A DNA stretch of 64,000 nucleotides from Lachnoanaerobaculum sp. ICM7. GTDB lineage: Bacteria; Bacillota; Clostridia; Lachnospirales; Lachnospiraceae. How positions within the stretch are numbered: position 1 is the first letter of the stretch; the number at the start of each line of letters is the position of its first letter. The notes beneath the pieces are model-generated. The model ran no database searches. It saw only the letters and a list, made by a program, of their open reading frames with translations, and had not been told where the DNA came from. The position numbers and the translations under genes are program-made. The DNA is taken from positions 62,001-126,000 of the forward strand of contig NZ_ALJL01000036.1 of NCBI RefSeq assembly GCF_000287675.1. Reading direction: 5' to 3'. Positions 36,732 through 46,775 of this stretch are shown here, one piece after another.

Positions 36732-38597
36732 CTACAATTCTATTAGATTGAAATCCTGCATAGTGGCTGTCATTAACTGAGCTTCTCTCATATGACAACT
36801 GAATACAATGATTTGTTCCGGCACATTATTGGCAATCCAAAGTAAAGCGGCTCTAAGACGTATCGAATCGTAGTTTACAAAGCTGTCGTCAAATATAAAC
36901 GGTAATTCTTTAGAGCGTCCCTGCATAAGTCTGCCGGCTGCTATTCTAAGTGCCAGATACACCTGATCCATAGTACCTGAGCTGGCCTGTTCTATAGGAA
37001 CAAGTCTGTTCGGAGTATTAAGGAATACATTAAAATTCTCGTCAATGGATATAGAATCATACACACCGCCCGTGATACCTTCAATAAGCTCGGAAGCATC
37101 CTTATTCAGATACAATCCGAAAGAGTTCTTGATAGTCTGTGAAAGATTTTTCAAGGTCTCGGTGGCAAGATCTATAGCATCCATTTCAAAGCGGATCTTA
37201 TCATTTTCCGCAATGATATTTTTTAATGAAGTATTTTCTTCCTTCAATTGTGCAAGCTTTTCCATTAGTTTTTCGAGTTCCCACTCGTTTTGTTTTTTGG
37301 CATCAATACCGCTGGCATATGCCGCCTTTTTAGCACGCAGATTTTCTATATCTACGCTCAGGGCTTCACTTTTTGCGATATCTGCTTCCATTTCGTCAAA
37401 GATTCTCAGCTTTGAACTGAGCGTCTTGTTGGCACGGTGGATATTTTCTTCTGTTATAGAATCAAACGAGCCTACTCTTGCCATTATCGCGATAAGATTT
37501 ACTTTAAGCTCGGTTAAATGTCTGTTGTCCTTATTATGAATCGTATAGATATAACTTGCAAAAATCAAAGATGCAAGACAAATAATTATAAAAAGGACCA
37601 TTGCAAACTGATAACTTATACCTGTAGAGGTTGTAAGAAAATTGTCTTTTCCGGTTTTAAAGATATAACCTGCAAGGATTACACTGACTATCGATAAAAC
37701 AAGAAATATGGTTGAATAAACCTTATTAATTGATTTCTTCTCATTTTCATAAGCGGAAAGATAATCGTTATAGCCTTTATTAAGATCGTTTTGCAATTCT
37801 GTAATAGTCTTTTTATCATTAAAACCGAGATCTGAAAGGTGCTGACGCTTGGATGCAATACTTTCAATTAAAGTCTCTTTTTGAGAATTTAAATCAATAA
37901 TTCTTTTTTCCGTAATGGCATCGGCCTCTTTTAAAGTTTTCAAATGTGTTGAAAACTCGGGAGAGGAGATTTTCTTTTCAAGAGCTCTTATTTCGGTCAA
38001 ATTCTGATTGTAGGTCTTTGCCGCATCGGGATTCAAAGCGGCGGTAAACGCTTTCTTTTTTTCTTTCAAGAAATCCGAGGCTTTGTTGATATTTAAAGAC
38101 ATATTACCGGTGGTATTCATATTGGCAATATAGTTTTTAAGCTCCACCACCATTTTGGCGTCAGTTGCGGATTTGAGCTGTGATATACTCACCGTATTTG
38201 AATATGCCGTTTGTGAAAGTCCGCAAAGTGCTTCCTTTAAAAATTCACCGGGATTTTCAACATTCTTTCCGTCGGTTTCATTTACTACGGCAAAAGGGGT
38301 TGTTGCGGTCTTTGTAAAATCTCTCTCTATGCGATAGTTTTTGTCCTGATAAGAAAAACGCAGGCTTCCGCCATATATATCGCCATTGCCCCATGGTTTG
38401 AACTTGGTCCAGGTATCACTTTTACTTGCTCTACCTTTTGCTCTTTCAAGGCCGTAAAACATTGCTTCGATAAACATAAATATTGTGGATTTTCCGGCTT
38501 CATTGTAGCCGTATACAATATTCATATTATCGGCAAATTGCAAATCTTTATTTTTGAATTTGCCAAAGCCGTCAATATGCAAGCTTAGCAGTTTCAT
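36732..38597 (-). CDS. SbcC/YhaN-like SMC-type ATPase with a membrane hairpin
   Basis: A 621-residue ABC/SMC-type ATPase, probable partner of the nuclease encoded just upstream. The Walker A is VYGYNEAGKST near residue 35. The ABC signature (QASSGTMDQVYLALRIA) and Walker B (LPFIFDDSF) are in the last 80 residues. Coiled-coil arms flank two membrane segments at about residues 290-345 (IFLVLSIVSVILAGYIF and FAMVLFIIICLASLIFA), where larger relatives have the hinge or zinc hook. It is shorter than classical SbcC (about 1000). Overlaps the nuclease gene by 4 bases. Confidence 0.85.
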   Translation of the reverse strand: MKLLSLHIDGFGKFKNKDLQFADNMNIVYGYNEAGKSTIFMFIEAMFYGLERAKGRASKSDTWTKFKPWGNGDIYGGSLRFSYQDKNYRIERDFTKTATTPFAVVNETDGKNVENPGEFLKEALCGLSQTAYSNTVSISQLKSATDAKMVVELKNYIANMNTTGNMSLNINKASDFLKEKKKAFTAALNPDAAKTYNQNLTEIRALEKKISSPEFSTHLKTLKEADAITEKRIIDLNSQKETLIESIASKRQHLSDLGFNDKKTITELQNDLNKGYNDYLSAYENEKKSINKVYSTIFLVLSIVSVILAGYIFKTGKDNFLTTSTGISYQFAMVLFIIICLASLIFASYIYTIHNKDNRHLTELKVNLIAIMARVGSFDSITEENIHRANKTLSSKLRIFDEMEADIAKSEALSVDIENLRAKKAAYASGIDAKKQNEWELEKLMEKLAQLKEENTSLKNIIAENDKIRFEMDAIDLATETLKNLSQTIKNSFGLYLNKDASELIEGITGGVYDSISIDENFNVFLNTPNRLVPIEQASSGTMDQVYLALRIAAGRLMQGRSKELPFIFDDSFVNYDSIRLRAALLWIANNVPEQIIVFSCHMREAQLMTATMQDFNLIEL

Positions 38598-39670
38598 GTT
38601 TTCCCCCTTTCATCAGTAGTTCTAAGTAATGCATTAATGCCGTAATAAAGGGCCTTTTTATCAAGTTTGCTCATATTAGGCCTGTCAAGTTCTCGAATAA
38701 AAAAACCTATCATATCTGAAGGATGTTCTGCAAAGAGTTTTGCAAAATCATATTTAGGTTCGGAATCATCTATAATCTCAGCTATTCTAAGTGTTGATGA
38801 GAGTGAATCCAAATCAAATTCGATATCGGGATCTCTTAGACCCTTTATTTTAAATCTGTATATATTTTGTTTGCCCTTAATATTAATAGTTTCCGTCAAA
38901 GAGGTATGTAACTCCGCATTTGTAGTTTCAGGAGTTACATTTATTGTAAGTGAGATATATGAAGTATTTGAAATTTTTATAAACTCAAAATCCTTCATGA
39001 CACGTGTGTTATTATCTATCTCACCATAGAAAATTCCGTGGTCTCCGGTTTCAGTCATATCCAGAGGTTCAGGAGAGCCACAGTAAGCCATATGTCTGTC
39101 AAAAAGTACTTCAGGCTTATGTATATGTCCGAGAGCTATATAAGATGAAGAAATCTTGTTTAATTCATTTTTATCAAAAGGCAAATGCATTGCATCACCG
39201 CCATGTAAAAGAAGAATTTTCACTCTGTCATTTTCACGAATGGAAAGTCCGGAAACAATATTTTCCTTAACCTCCCTGTCATGATATGAAAAGCCGTAGA
39301 TTTCCGTGTTTATATCTTGGAAATACACACTGCTGATAGTCGGGGTGGACAAATAAACCACATTTTTTGCCCATGGAAAGCTGAGTATATTATTGTTTTC
39401 TCTTAAACAGTCATGATTGCCGGCAATAATAACCACTTTTGTATCCGGTATTGTGGAAAAAAGAAAGTTAACTTCTTTTAAATCACGACTGAAGGGCTGG
39501 GAGTGGAAGAGATCGCCTGCAATAAGAAGTAAATCGACTTCTTTTTTCTTTGCAACATCAATAATCTTTTGAAGCGAAGATTTTACCGCATCGGCTCTCT
39601 CTTTACCCCATGGTCTATTTGAATCAGGCTTCATACCATAATGAATATCACCTGTATGTATAAATTTCAT
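38594..39670 (-). CDS. SbcD/YhaO-like DNA repair metallophosphoesterase
   Basis: A 358-residue calcineurin-like nuclease subunit. All phosphoesterase motifs are visible: GDIHYG near residue 7, GDLFHSQPF, GNHDCL, LLLHGGD and LGHIHKPE. A C-terminal capping domain follows. It would form an Mre11-Rad50-like complex with the ATPase, with which it overlaps by ATGA. asnS ends 25 bases upstream, and no terminator separates them, so the two may be co-transcribed. Confidence 0.88.
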   Translation of the reverse strand: MKFIHTGDIHYGMKPDSNRPWGKERADAVKSSLQKIIDVAKKKEVDLLLIAGDLFHSQPFSRDLKEVNFLFSTIPDTKVVIIAGNHDCLRENNNILSFPWAKNVVYLSTPTISSVYFQDINTEIYGFSYHDREVKENIVSGLSIRENDRVKILLLHGGDAMHLPFDKNELNKISSSYIALGHIHKPEVLFDRHMAYCGSPEPLDMTETGDHGIFYGEIDNNTRVMKDFEFIKISNTSYISLTINVTPETTNAELHTSLTETINIKGKQNIYRFKIKGLRDPDIEFDLDSLSSTLRIAEIIDDSEPKYDFAKLFAEHPSDMIGFFIRELDRPNMSKLDKKALYYGINALLRTTDERGKT

Positions 39671-39695
39671 ATGGCTAAAGTATACCTCCCTATTA

Positions 39696-41087
39696 TTATA
39701 ATTCGCAATTTCCTACCGTTCTTGGGAATGGAAGTACATCTCTTATATTTGACATTCCTGTAAGGTACATAACGCATCTCTCAAATCCGAGACCGAAACC
39801 TGCATGTCTGGTTGAACCGTATTTTCTAAGATCAAGATAGAAGTCATAGTCCTTTGTATCCATACCAAGCTCTTCTATTCTGGCTAAAAGCTTGTTATAG
39901 TCATCCTCTCTTTGGCTTCCTCCCATTATTTCACCTATTCCCGGAACAAGGCAGTCCATAGCGGCAACAGTATTTTTATCTTCATTTTCCTTCATATAGA
40001 AAGCCTTGATTGCCTTTGGATAATCAGTAACAAATATAGGCTTCTTAAATACCTGCTCAGTGAGGTAACGCTCATGCTCTGTTTGAAGATCGCAACCCCA
40101 TGAAACCTTGTATTCAAAGTTTTCATTGTTCTTTTCAAGTATTTCTATAGCTTCGGTATATGTAATTCTGCCGAAGTCCGACTCGGCCACATTCTTAAGT
40201 CTGTCCAAAAGTCCCTTATCTACAAACTGATTGAAGAATTCAAGCTCAGGAGCGGCATTTTCAAGTACATAATTTATTATATATTTGAGCATGCTTTCAG
40301 CAAGGTCCATATTGTCGTTTAAATCACCGAAGGCAAACTCAGGCTCAATCATCCAAAACTCTGCGGCATGTCTGGTGGTATTTGAATTTTCGGCTCTGAA
40401 AGTAGGTCCGAATGTATAAATATTTCTGAATGCCATGGCAAATGTCTCGCCGTTTAACTGTCCTGAAACTGTAAGATTTGTCTCCTTGCCGAAGAAATCC
40501 TTAGAATAATCTACGCTTCCGTCATCTTTGAGAGGCGGATTTTGCGGATCGATTGTCGTAACCCTAAACATCTCACCGGCACCCTCAGCATCACTTCCTG
40601 TAATGATTGGAGTATGTACATACACAAAATCTCTTTCCTGGAAGAATTTATGTATAGCATAGGCAATAAGAGATCTCACTCTGAATACCGCCTGGAATGT
40701 ATTTGTTCTTGGACGTAAGTGAGAGATTGTTCTCAAATACTCCAAAGTATGTCTTTTCTTTTGCAGAGGATAATCGGAACTTGATTCACCTTCAATATCA
40801 ATATGTGCAGCCTGAATTTCAAAAGGCTGCTTTGCGCCCGGTGTTGCTACAAGTGTGCCCTTTATAACAAGTGCGGCACCGACATTAATCTTTGTCAATT
40901 TATTAAAATCAGGCAGACTGTCATTGTATACAACTTGAATCTGCTCAAAATAACTTCCGTCACTTATAACTAGAAAGCCGAAAGACTTTGAATCTCTGTT
41001 GCTTCTTACCCATCCTCCTATTGTGATTTCAGTATCAATATACTTCGCCGTGTTTTTGTATATTTCTCTTACTGTTGTCAGCTTCAT
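39696..41087 (-). CDS. asnS: Asparaginyl-tRNA synthetase
   Basis: A 463-residue class II synthetase. The N-terminal OB-fold anticodon domain spans about residues 1-110 (VGGWVRSNR-like stretch [14 protein letters not shown]). The catalytic domain shows motif 2 ([25 protein letters not shown]) in shortened view TFRAENSNT, and motif 3 [15 protein letters not shown]. It has AGGAGG before the ATG. A promoter but no T-box lies upstream. Confidence 0.95.
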   Translation of the reverse strand: MKLTTVREIYKNTAKYIDTEITIGGWVRSNRDSKSFGFLVISDGSYFEQIQVVYNDSLPDFNKLTKINVGAALVIKGTLVATPGAKQPFEIQAAHIDIEGESSSDYPLQKKRHTLEYLRTISHLRPRTNTFQAVFRVRSLIAYAIHKFFQERDFVYVHTPIITGSDAEGAGEMFRVTTIDPQNPPLKDDGSVDYSKDFFGKETNLTVSGQLNGETFAMAFRNIYTFGPTFRAENSNTTRHAAEFWMIEPEFAFGDLNDNMDLAESMLKYIINYVLENAAPELEFFNQFVDKGLLDRLKNVAESDFGRITYTEAIEILEKNNENFEYKVSWGCDLQTEHERYLTEQVFKKPIFVTDYPKAIKAFYMKENEDKNTVAAMDCLVPGIGEIMGGSQREDDYNKLLARIEELGMDTKDYDFYLDLRKYGSTRHAGFGLGFERCVMYLTGMSNIRDVLPFPRTVGNCEL

Positions 41088-41134
41088 TAGATTTCCTCCT
41101 CAATACCGTTTAGGCATAAATTTAGTAACATCTA

Positions 41135-41164
41135 ATTATAGCATACATTTAATTGTTTGGACAA
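41135..41164 (-). promoter_or_regulatory. asnS promoter
   Basis: Read on the - strand: TTGTCC (41164-41159), 18-base spacer, then an extended -10 TGCTATAAT ending at 41135. About 48 bases upstream of asnS. Confidence 0.6.
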
Positions 41165-41356
41165 CTTAAGAACAAATAATATTTTATGTTTTATGCAATA
41201 TTTTAGCTCTGGTGAAAATAACTAAAAATATATATAAAACTTTGTGCAATTTTTAATGTAATATAGTAAATGTTATTAATTGTGTCGTGATTATTTAAGG
41301 TGGATATTAAATTTCATCAAAACATAGAAAAAAATCCGTTAAAATAAAATCTTTTA

Positions 41357-41385
41357 TTCACAATCAAGTATATTTGTGCTATAAT
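41357..41385 (+). promoter_or_regulatory. glgC promoter
   Basis: TTCACA (41357-41362), 17-base spacer, TATAAT (41380-41385) with the extended TGC just before it. The 343-base gap 41088-41430 holds this promoter and the divergent asnS promoter; the AT-rich middle shows nothing else I can name. Confidence 0.7.
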
Positions 41386-41430
41386 TCAAGTGTAAACATA
41401 AGGAAATAGCATTAGCAACGAGGTGTGTAC

Positions 41431-42705
41431 ATGATTAAAAAGGAAATGATAGCTATGCTGTTAGCAGGAGGACAAGGCAGTCGCCTTGGTGTGCTGACAC
41501 ATAATGTGGCCAAACCAGCAGTTTCATTTGGCGGTAAGTACAGGATAATAGATTTTCCGTTGAGCAACTGCATCAATTCAGGTGTTGATACGGTTGGAGT
41601 CTTGACTCAGTACCAGCCTCTTAGACTGAATACCCATATTGGAATCGGAATTCCGTGGGATTTGGATAGGAATATGGGAGGAGTCACTGTATTGCCGCCG
41701 TATGAAAATGCTGCAGGTAGTGACTGGTATTCAGGTACTGCCAATGCAATTTACCAAAATCTTGAGTATATGGAAAGTTACAATCCCGATTATGTTTTGA
41801 TACTTTCGGGTGATCACATATACAAGATGGACTATGAGGTAATGCTCGATTACCACAAGGCGAACAATGCCGATATAACTATTGCGGCTATGCCTGTTTC
41901 GATGGAAGAGGCATCAAGATTTGGAATACTCATAACCGACAATGCCGGTAGGGTAACGGAGTTTGAAGAAAAGCCTGAGGTTCCAAGGTCAAACCTTGCA
42001 TCTATGGGAATTTATATTTTCTCATGGAAAACTCTTAGAGATTCTTTGATTGAATTATCAAATGAGCCCGGATGTGATTTTGGTAAACATATTATTCCGC
42101 ATGTGTTTAACAAAGGCGGTAGAATTTTCAGTTATGAATTTAACGGATATTGGAAAGATGTAGGTACTTTGGAAACATATTGGGAAGCAAACATGGAGCT
42201 TGTTGATATAATACCTGAATTCAACCTGTATGAAGAATACTGGAAGATTTATACCAAGGGCGATATTATTACTCCACAATATATTTCGGAGGGTTCCACC
42301 GTAAATAAGAGTATTATCGGTGAAGGTGTGGAAGTTTACGGAGAAGTGAACAATTCGGTAATAGGTGCGGGGGTTGTTATTGAAGAGGGTGCGGTAGTTA
42401 CCGACTCCATAATTATGAAGGGCAGTAAGATAGGCGCAAACTCCAAGGTTACCAAAGCTATTATCGCTGAAAATTCCGAAGTCGGAAAAAATTGTGAGAT
42501 TGGAGCTTTTGAATTTTGTGAGAGCAGATACGATAAGAAAGTTTACAATTGCGATCTTGCAGTAATCGGGGAGAGAACAACTATCCCTGACGGTGTTGTT
42601 ATTGGTAAGAATACAGCTGTTTTAGGAAAGACAACAATAGATGACTATGTGGATGGCAAACTTTTAAGTGGTGACTTCATTGTAAAGGTAGGTGGCAAAA
42701 TATGA
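41431..42705 (+). CDS. glgC: Glucose-1-phosphate adenylyltransferase
   Basis: A 424-residue enzyme making ADP-glucose for glycogen. The nucleotide-binding motif is [12 protein letters not shown] at the start, followed by [25 protein letters not shown] and a C-terminal beta-helix with hexapeptide repeats (about residues 290-400) complete the typical build. The ATG at 41431 follows CGAGGTG; a GTG two codons earlier is less likely. It overlaps glgD by 4 bases (ATGA), so both subunits are coupled. Confidence 0.94.
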   Translation: MIKKEMIAMLLAGGQGSRLGVLTHNVAKPAVSFGGKYRIIDFPLSNCINSGVDTVGVLTQYQPLRLNTHIGIGIPWDLDRNMGGVTVLPPYENAAGSDWYSGTANAIYQNLEYMESYNPDYVLILSGDHIYKMDYEVMLDYHKANNADITIAAMPVSMEEASRFGILITDNAGRVTEFEEKPEVPRSNLASMGIYIFSWKTLRDSLIELSNEPGCDFGKHIIPHVFNKGGRIFSYEFNGYWKDVGTLETYWEANMELVDIIPEFNLYEEYWKIYTKGDIITPQYISEGSTVNKSIIGEGVEVYGEVNNSVIGAGVVIEEGAVVTDSIIMKGSKIGANSKVTKAIIAENSEVGKNCEIGAFEFCESRYDKKVYNCDLAVIGERTTIPDGVVIGKNTAVLGKTTIDDYVDGKLLSGDFIVKVGGKI

Positions 42706-43823
42706 GAGCAATAGGAATAGTGTTGGCGGGCGGAAACTCAAAAAGAATGAAAGAACTTTCCAACAAGAGGGCTATTGCAGCAATGCCTATCGCCGGAAGT
42801 TACAGAAGTATAGATTTTGCACTCAGCAATATGTCGAATTCACATGTGCAAAAAGTGGCTGTATTTACACAGTACAACTCAAGATCGTTGAATGAACATT
42901 TGAGTTCATCAAAATGGTGGGATTTTGGAAGAAAACAAGGTGGTTTATTTGTTTTCACACCGACTATTACCGCTGAAAGTTCAGATTGGTATAGAGGTAC
43001 CGCTGATGCATTGTATCAAAATTTGGTGTTTTTAAAAAGATCTCATGAGCCGTATGTTATTATTAGTGCAGGTGATGGTATTTATAAACTTGACTATAAT
43101 AAAGTATTGGAGTATCATATTGAAAAGAAAGCAGATATTACTGTAGTATGCAAGAAAGCAAATGAAACAGAAGATTTGACTAGATTCGGTATGGTTTCAA
43201 TAAATGATGATGGTAGAATAGTCAATTTTGAGGAAAAACCGATAGTTACAGATTCTGTAAATATATCCTGCGGGATATATATTATCAGAAGGAGACAACT
43301 TATTGAACTGATTGAAAGAAGTATTGCGGAGGACAGATATGACTTCGTAAAAGATATTTTGATCAGATACAAAAATTTGAAGAGAATATATGCATATAAG
43401 ATTAATTCTTATTGGAGCAATATAGCTTCGGTAGAATCTTATTATAAGACAAATATGGATTTCTTGAAAAAAGAGGTGAGAGATCATTTCTTTGTAGAAT
43501 ATCCGGGTGTATATTCTAAGGTTGACGATTTGCCGCCGGCAAAGTATAATCCGGGGGCTAAGGTGTCAAATTCACTTATTGCAAGTGGCTGTATCATAAA
43601 CGGTACAGTTGAAAACTCGGTTCTTTTTAATAAATCGTACATAGGTAACGGTTGTATAATTAGGAATTCTGTTATTTTGAATGATGTATACATTGGCGAT
43701 AACACAGTCATTGAAAACTGTATTGTGGAAAGCCGTGATACAATACGTGCAAATTCGACTTATATTGGGACAGCAGAGCAGGTCAGAATAGTAATAGAAA
43801 AAAACGAAAGATATACTCTTTAA
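42702..43823 (+). CDS. glgD: GlgD subunit of glucose-1-phosphate adenylyltransferase
   Basis: A 373-residue paralogue of GlgC that forms a mixed enzyme with it in Firmicutes. The start reads [20 protein letters not shown], keeping the nucleotide loop in altered form (NSKRM instead of QGSRLG), as expected for a mainly regulatory subunit. The beta-helix C-terminus has [13 protein letters not shown] and [12 protein letters not shown] repeats. Coupled to glgC by ATGA overlap. Confidence 0.92.
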   Translation: MRAIGIVLAGGNSKRMKELSNKRAIAAMPIAGSYRSIDFALSNMSNSHVQKVAVFTQYNSRSLNEHLSSSKWWDFGRKQGGLFVFTPTITAESSDWYRGTADALYQNLVFLKRSHEPYVIISAGDGIYKLDYNKVLEYHIEKKADITVVCKKANETEDLTRFGMVSINDDGRIVNFEEKPIVTDSVNISCGIYIIRRRQLIELIERSIAEDRYDFVKDILIRYKNLKRIYAYKINSYWSNIASVESYYKTNMDFLKKEVRDHFFVEYPGVYSKVDDLPPAKYNPGAKVSNSLIASGCIINGTVENSVLFNKSYIGNGCIIRNSVILNDVYIGDNTVIENCIVESRDTIRANSTYIGTAEQVRIVIEKNERYTL

Positions 43824-43847
43824 GGAGATTAAGGGGGGATTCAAATA

Positions 43848-44129
43848 ATGCAGATTACTGATGTCAGAGTTAGAAGAATTGATAAAGAAGGTAAAATGAA
43901 GGCCGTTGTTTCGATTACTTTAGATAATGAATTTGTTATTCATGATATTAAAGTCATCGAAGGTGAAAAAGGATTGTTTATAGCTATGCCAAGCAGAATG
44001 GCGGCTGACGGCGAATATAGAGATATAGCACATCCTATAAATTCTCAAACCAGAGAGCTTATTTCAGATACGGTCATAGGGAAGTATGAAGCAATGTTGC
44101 TTGAAGACGCAGCAGATGTGAATGTATAA
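43848..44129 (+). CDS. spoVG: SpoVG family regulator
   Basis: A 93-residue SpoVG protein. [36 protein letters not shown] and YRDIAHPIN are near-consensus. SpoVG proteins bind nucleic acid and affect septation, sporulation and capsule or virulence genes in different Firmicutes. It follows glgD by 24 bases behind a strong purine-rich ribosome binding site and is followed by a terminator. Confidence 0.95.
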   Translation: MQITDVRVRRIDKEGKMKAVVSITLDNEFVIHDIKVIEGEKGLFIAMPSRMAADGEYRDIAHPINSQTRELISDTVIGKYEAMLLEDAADVNV

Positions 44130-44166
44130 TTTGATGAGTGTGAAATTTATATTATGAAAAGTTTTT

Positions 44167-44188
44167 AAGGGCTGTGAAAACAGCCCTT
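44167..44188 (+). terminator. Hairpin terminator after spoVG
   Basis: AAGGGCTGT (44167-44175) pairs with ACAGCCCTT (44180-44188), followed by ATTTAAGTTTT, a weak T-run. Confidence 0.7.
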
Positions 44189-44216
44189 ATTTAAGTTTTA
44201 AAGAAAATCGCTAAGC

Positions 44217-44303
44217 TTGATAGATTATACTTTTCTTGATATAATCATTTAAAACTTTTATAATAAAAGCGATGACATTTTGCCGCATATTATATATGTG
44301 GCG
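44217..44303 (+). promoter_or_regulatory. gdpP operon promoter and leader hairpin
   Basis: TTGATA (44217-44222), 17-base spacer, TATAAT (44240-44245). The leader then contains GCCGCATAT (44282-44290) pairing with ATATGTGGC (44294-44302) in a tight hairpin about 32 bases before the gdpP ATG. Confidence 0.65.
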
Positions 44304-44334
44304 GAATACCATTTTTAAAATAATGGAGATGCTA

Positions 44335-46329
44335 ATGAAAAATAAAAAAAATACAAAGGCAATATTAAGGAAAAACTTGTTGTATTCACTTATAGTCTTG
44401 GTGTTTTTGCTTGGAATATTGTTTGTTGCACCGGGGAAAGGCTGTGGTGCAATAATTTTTTTACTGGCACTTTTCGGTATAATATATATTATCGGATGGA
44501 ATATTATGCTTTCAAGAAATTTGTCGAATTACATGGTGGAGTATGCCATGGCAAGCGAAAACACGCAGAATATATTTTCACAGGATTTGGATATACCATA
44601 TGCCTTGATGGATAAAAAAGGTATTATAGCTTGGAGAAACAGGGCCTTTAATTCGCTTGTACAAAAAGACAGGCAGTCTAAAAAAGATATTCATGCAATG
44701 TTTGAAAATATCACTGAAAAGGACATTGAGGAAATTACTGATAAAACGGATTTTCACGGCGAATATCAGGATAGAAAATATCGTATAAGGATAACCAGAT
44801 TGTATATTGAGGAGTCTTTTGTATATACGATTTGCCTTTTTGATGAAACCGATTTGGTGGAATTACAAAATAAGAAGGATGATTCCATGCCTGTGGTAGG
44901 ACTTATCTATATGGATAATTATGATGAGGCCATGGAAAGTGTTGAAGAGGTAAGAAAGTCACTTCTTGAAGCATTGATTGACAGAAAAATAAACCAATAT
45001 ATAAACAGTTTTAACGGTATTGTAAAGAAGCTTGAGAAAGATAAATTTTTCTTTGTTATAAAGAGAGAAAATTTGAACTCGGCGATAGAGGTAAGATTCG
45101 ATATTTTGGAGGATGTAAAGACTGTAAATATCGGTAATGAAATGAGCATCACACTAAGTATCGGCATCGGCTATGGAAGTGAGAATCTTTCAAGGAACTA
45201 TGAACTGGCAAGAATGGCTATGGATATGGCGCTTGGAAGAGGAGGAGACCAGGCTGTTGTAAAGACTGAAAAAGAGATAAAATACTTCGGAGGAAAAGCT
45301 CAGACTGTTGAAAAGCAGACCAGAGTAAAGGCAAGAGTAAAGGCTCATGCGTTCAGAGAATTGCTTGAGAATAAAGATAAAGTAATTATAATGGGGCATA
45401 AAATACTTGATATGGATGCCTTCGGAGCTGCAATAGGAATATGGAGGATTGCTACAAGCCTTAATAAAAAAGCTCATATCCTGATGGGGGATGTAAATCC
45501 TTCAGCAAAGCCTATGATAGAGAAATTTAAGACTGCAGAGTATCCGGATGATTTGTTTATTTCCGAGGAAAAGGCTGTAAACAGTATTACAAACGAGTCT
45601 TTAGTGGTTGTTGTGGATGTAAACAGACCAAGTATTACAGAGGGACCTTCGCTCTTAAAGAAGGCTAAAAATATTGTGGTATTTGACCACCACAGACAGA
45701 GCTCGGAGATAATTACAAACGCAACATTATCTTATGTGGAGACTTTTGCATCATCGGCATGTGAAATGGTATCTGAGATTGTACAATATATATCTGACGA
45801 TATTAAGTTGAAAACTGTGGAAGCAGACGCTATGTATGCAGGAATAGTAATAGACACGCAAAACTTTAATGTGCAAACAGGTGTAAGAACATTTGAGGCT
45901 GCTGCATTTTTAAAGCGATGCGGTGCTGATGTTACCAGAGTCAGAAAGATGTTTAGAGAAGATGCGATTGATTATCTTGCAAAGGCTGAGGCGATTCATA
46001 ATGCTGAGATCTTTAAGGAGTGCTATGCTATAAGTGAATGTGATTCCGAGAATACGGCATCACCTACTTTGGTATGTGCACAGGCTGCAAACGACCTTTT
46101 AAATATAAAGGGTATAAAGGCAAGTTTTGTTTTGACATTATATAATAATATAATATATATCAGTGCACGATCCATGGATGAAGTAAATGTACAGACAATC
46201 ATGGAAAAACTTGGCGGAGGCGGACACAGATCCGTTGCCGGAGCACAGATAAAAGAGGGCACAATAGAAGATGCGAAAAAACGTGTGAAAGAAGTGCTTA
46301 AAGAAATGACTGAAAAAGGAGAAATATAA
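44335..46329 (+). CDS. gdpP: GdpP-type c-di-AMP phosphodiesterase
   Basis: A 664-residue membrane-bound phosphodiesterase that degrades c-di-AMP. Two membrane segments lie in the first 60 residues, then a degenerate PAS domain (about 80-150), a degenerate GGDEF domain (about 165-290), a DHH domain (GHKILDMDAFGAAIG and VVFDHHRQS) and a DHHA1 domain (MEKLGGGGHRSVAGAQ). I chose ATG 44335 with GGAG before it; an ATG at 44272 would put the leader hairpin inside the gene. It precedes rplI and dnaB, the conserved order in Firmicutes. Confidence 0.93.
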   Translation: MKNKKNTKAILRKNLLYSLIVLVFLLGILFVAPGKGCGAIIFLLALFGIIYIIGWNIMLSRNLSNYMVEYAMASENTQNIFSQDLDIPYALMDKKGIIAWRNRAFNSLVQKDRQSKKDIHAMFENITEKDIEEITDKTDFHGEYQDRKYRIRITRLYIEESFVYTICLFDETDLVELQNKKDDSMPVVGLIYMDNYDEAMESVEEVRKSLLEALIDRKINQYINSFNGIVKKLEKDKFFFVIKRENLNSAIEVRFDILEDVKTVNIGNEMSITLSIGIGYGSENLSRNYELARMAMDMALGRGGDQAVVKTEKEIKYFGGKAQTVEKQTRVKARVKAHAFRELLENKDKVIIMGHKILDMDAFGAAIGIWRIATSLNKKAHILMGDVNPSAKPMIEKFKTAEYPDDLFISEEKAVNSITNESLVVVVDVNRPSITEGPSLLKKAKNIVVFDHHRQSSEIITNATLSYVETFASSACEMVSEIVQYISDDIKLKTVEADAMYAGIVIDTQNFNVQTGVRTFEAAAFLKRCGADVTRVRKMFREDAIDYLAKAEAIHNAEIFKECYAISECDSENTASPTLVCAQAANDLLNIKGIKASFVLTLYNNIIYISARSMDEVNVQTIMEKLGGGGHRSVAGAQIKEGTIEDAKKRVKEVLKEMTEKGEI

Positions 46330-46775
46330 TGAAAGTTGTTTTATTGGAAGATGTAAAATCATTGGGAAAAAAAGGTGATATTGTAGAAGTAAGTGAAGGT
46401 TATGCAAGAAACTTTATTATACCTAAAAAGAAGGGTGTAGAGGCTAATCAGGAAAATTTAAACACTTTAAAACTTCAAAAGGCAAATGAAGAAAAGATAG
46501 CAAAGGAAAAACTTGAGGCTGCAAAGGAGTTGGCTGCAAAGCTTAATGAGGCAAGTGTTTCATTGACAATAAAGGGTGGAAAAGACGGGAGAACTTTCGG
46601 TTCCGTATCATCAAAGGAAATAGAAGAGGCTATAAAGAGTCAGCTCGGACTTGAAATAGATAAGAAAAAACTTGTAATTGCGGAGCCTATAAAGACTTTT
46701 GGAAACCACGAAGTAAAGGTAAAGTTACATAAGGATGTCACAGCTGCGTTAAAGGTAAAAGTTGGAGAAGAGTAA
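46329..46775 (+). CDS. rplI: 50S ribosomal protein L9
   Basis: A 148-residue L9. The N-terminal rRNA-binding domain (MKVVLLEDVKSLGKKGDIVEV, GYARNFIIPKKKG) leads into the long connecting helix (about residues 42-75) and the C-terminal domain (GGKDGRTFGSVSSKEI). The start overlaps the gdpP stop (TAATG), and the stop overlaps the dnaB start by one base. Confidence 0.96.
   Translation: MKVVLLEDVKSLGKKGDIVEVSEGYARNFIIPKKKGVEANQENLNTLKLQKANEEKIAKEKLEAAKELAAKLNEASVSLTIKGGKDGRTFGSVSSKEIEEAIKSQLGLEIDKKKLVIAEPIKTFGNHEVKVKLHKDVTAALKVKVGEE

Noticed and set aside
41088-41430. Possible T-box or riboswitch in the asnS/glgC intergenic region
   Set aside because: No T-box sequence or other known leader pattern is visible on either strand, and the promoters lie too close to the genes to leave room for a T-box leader.
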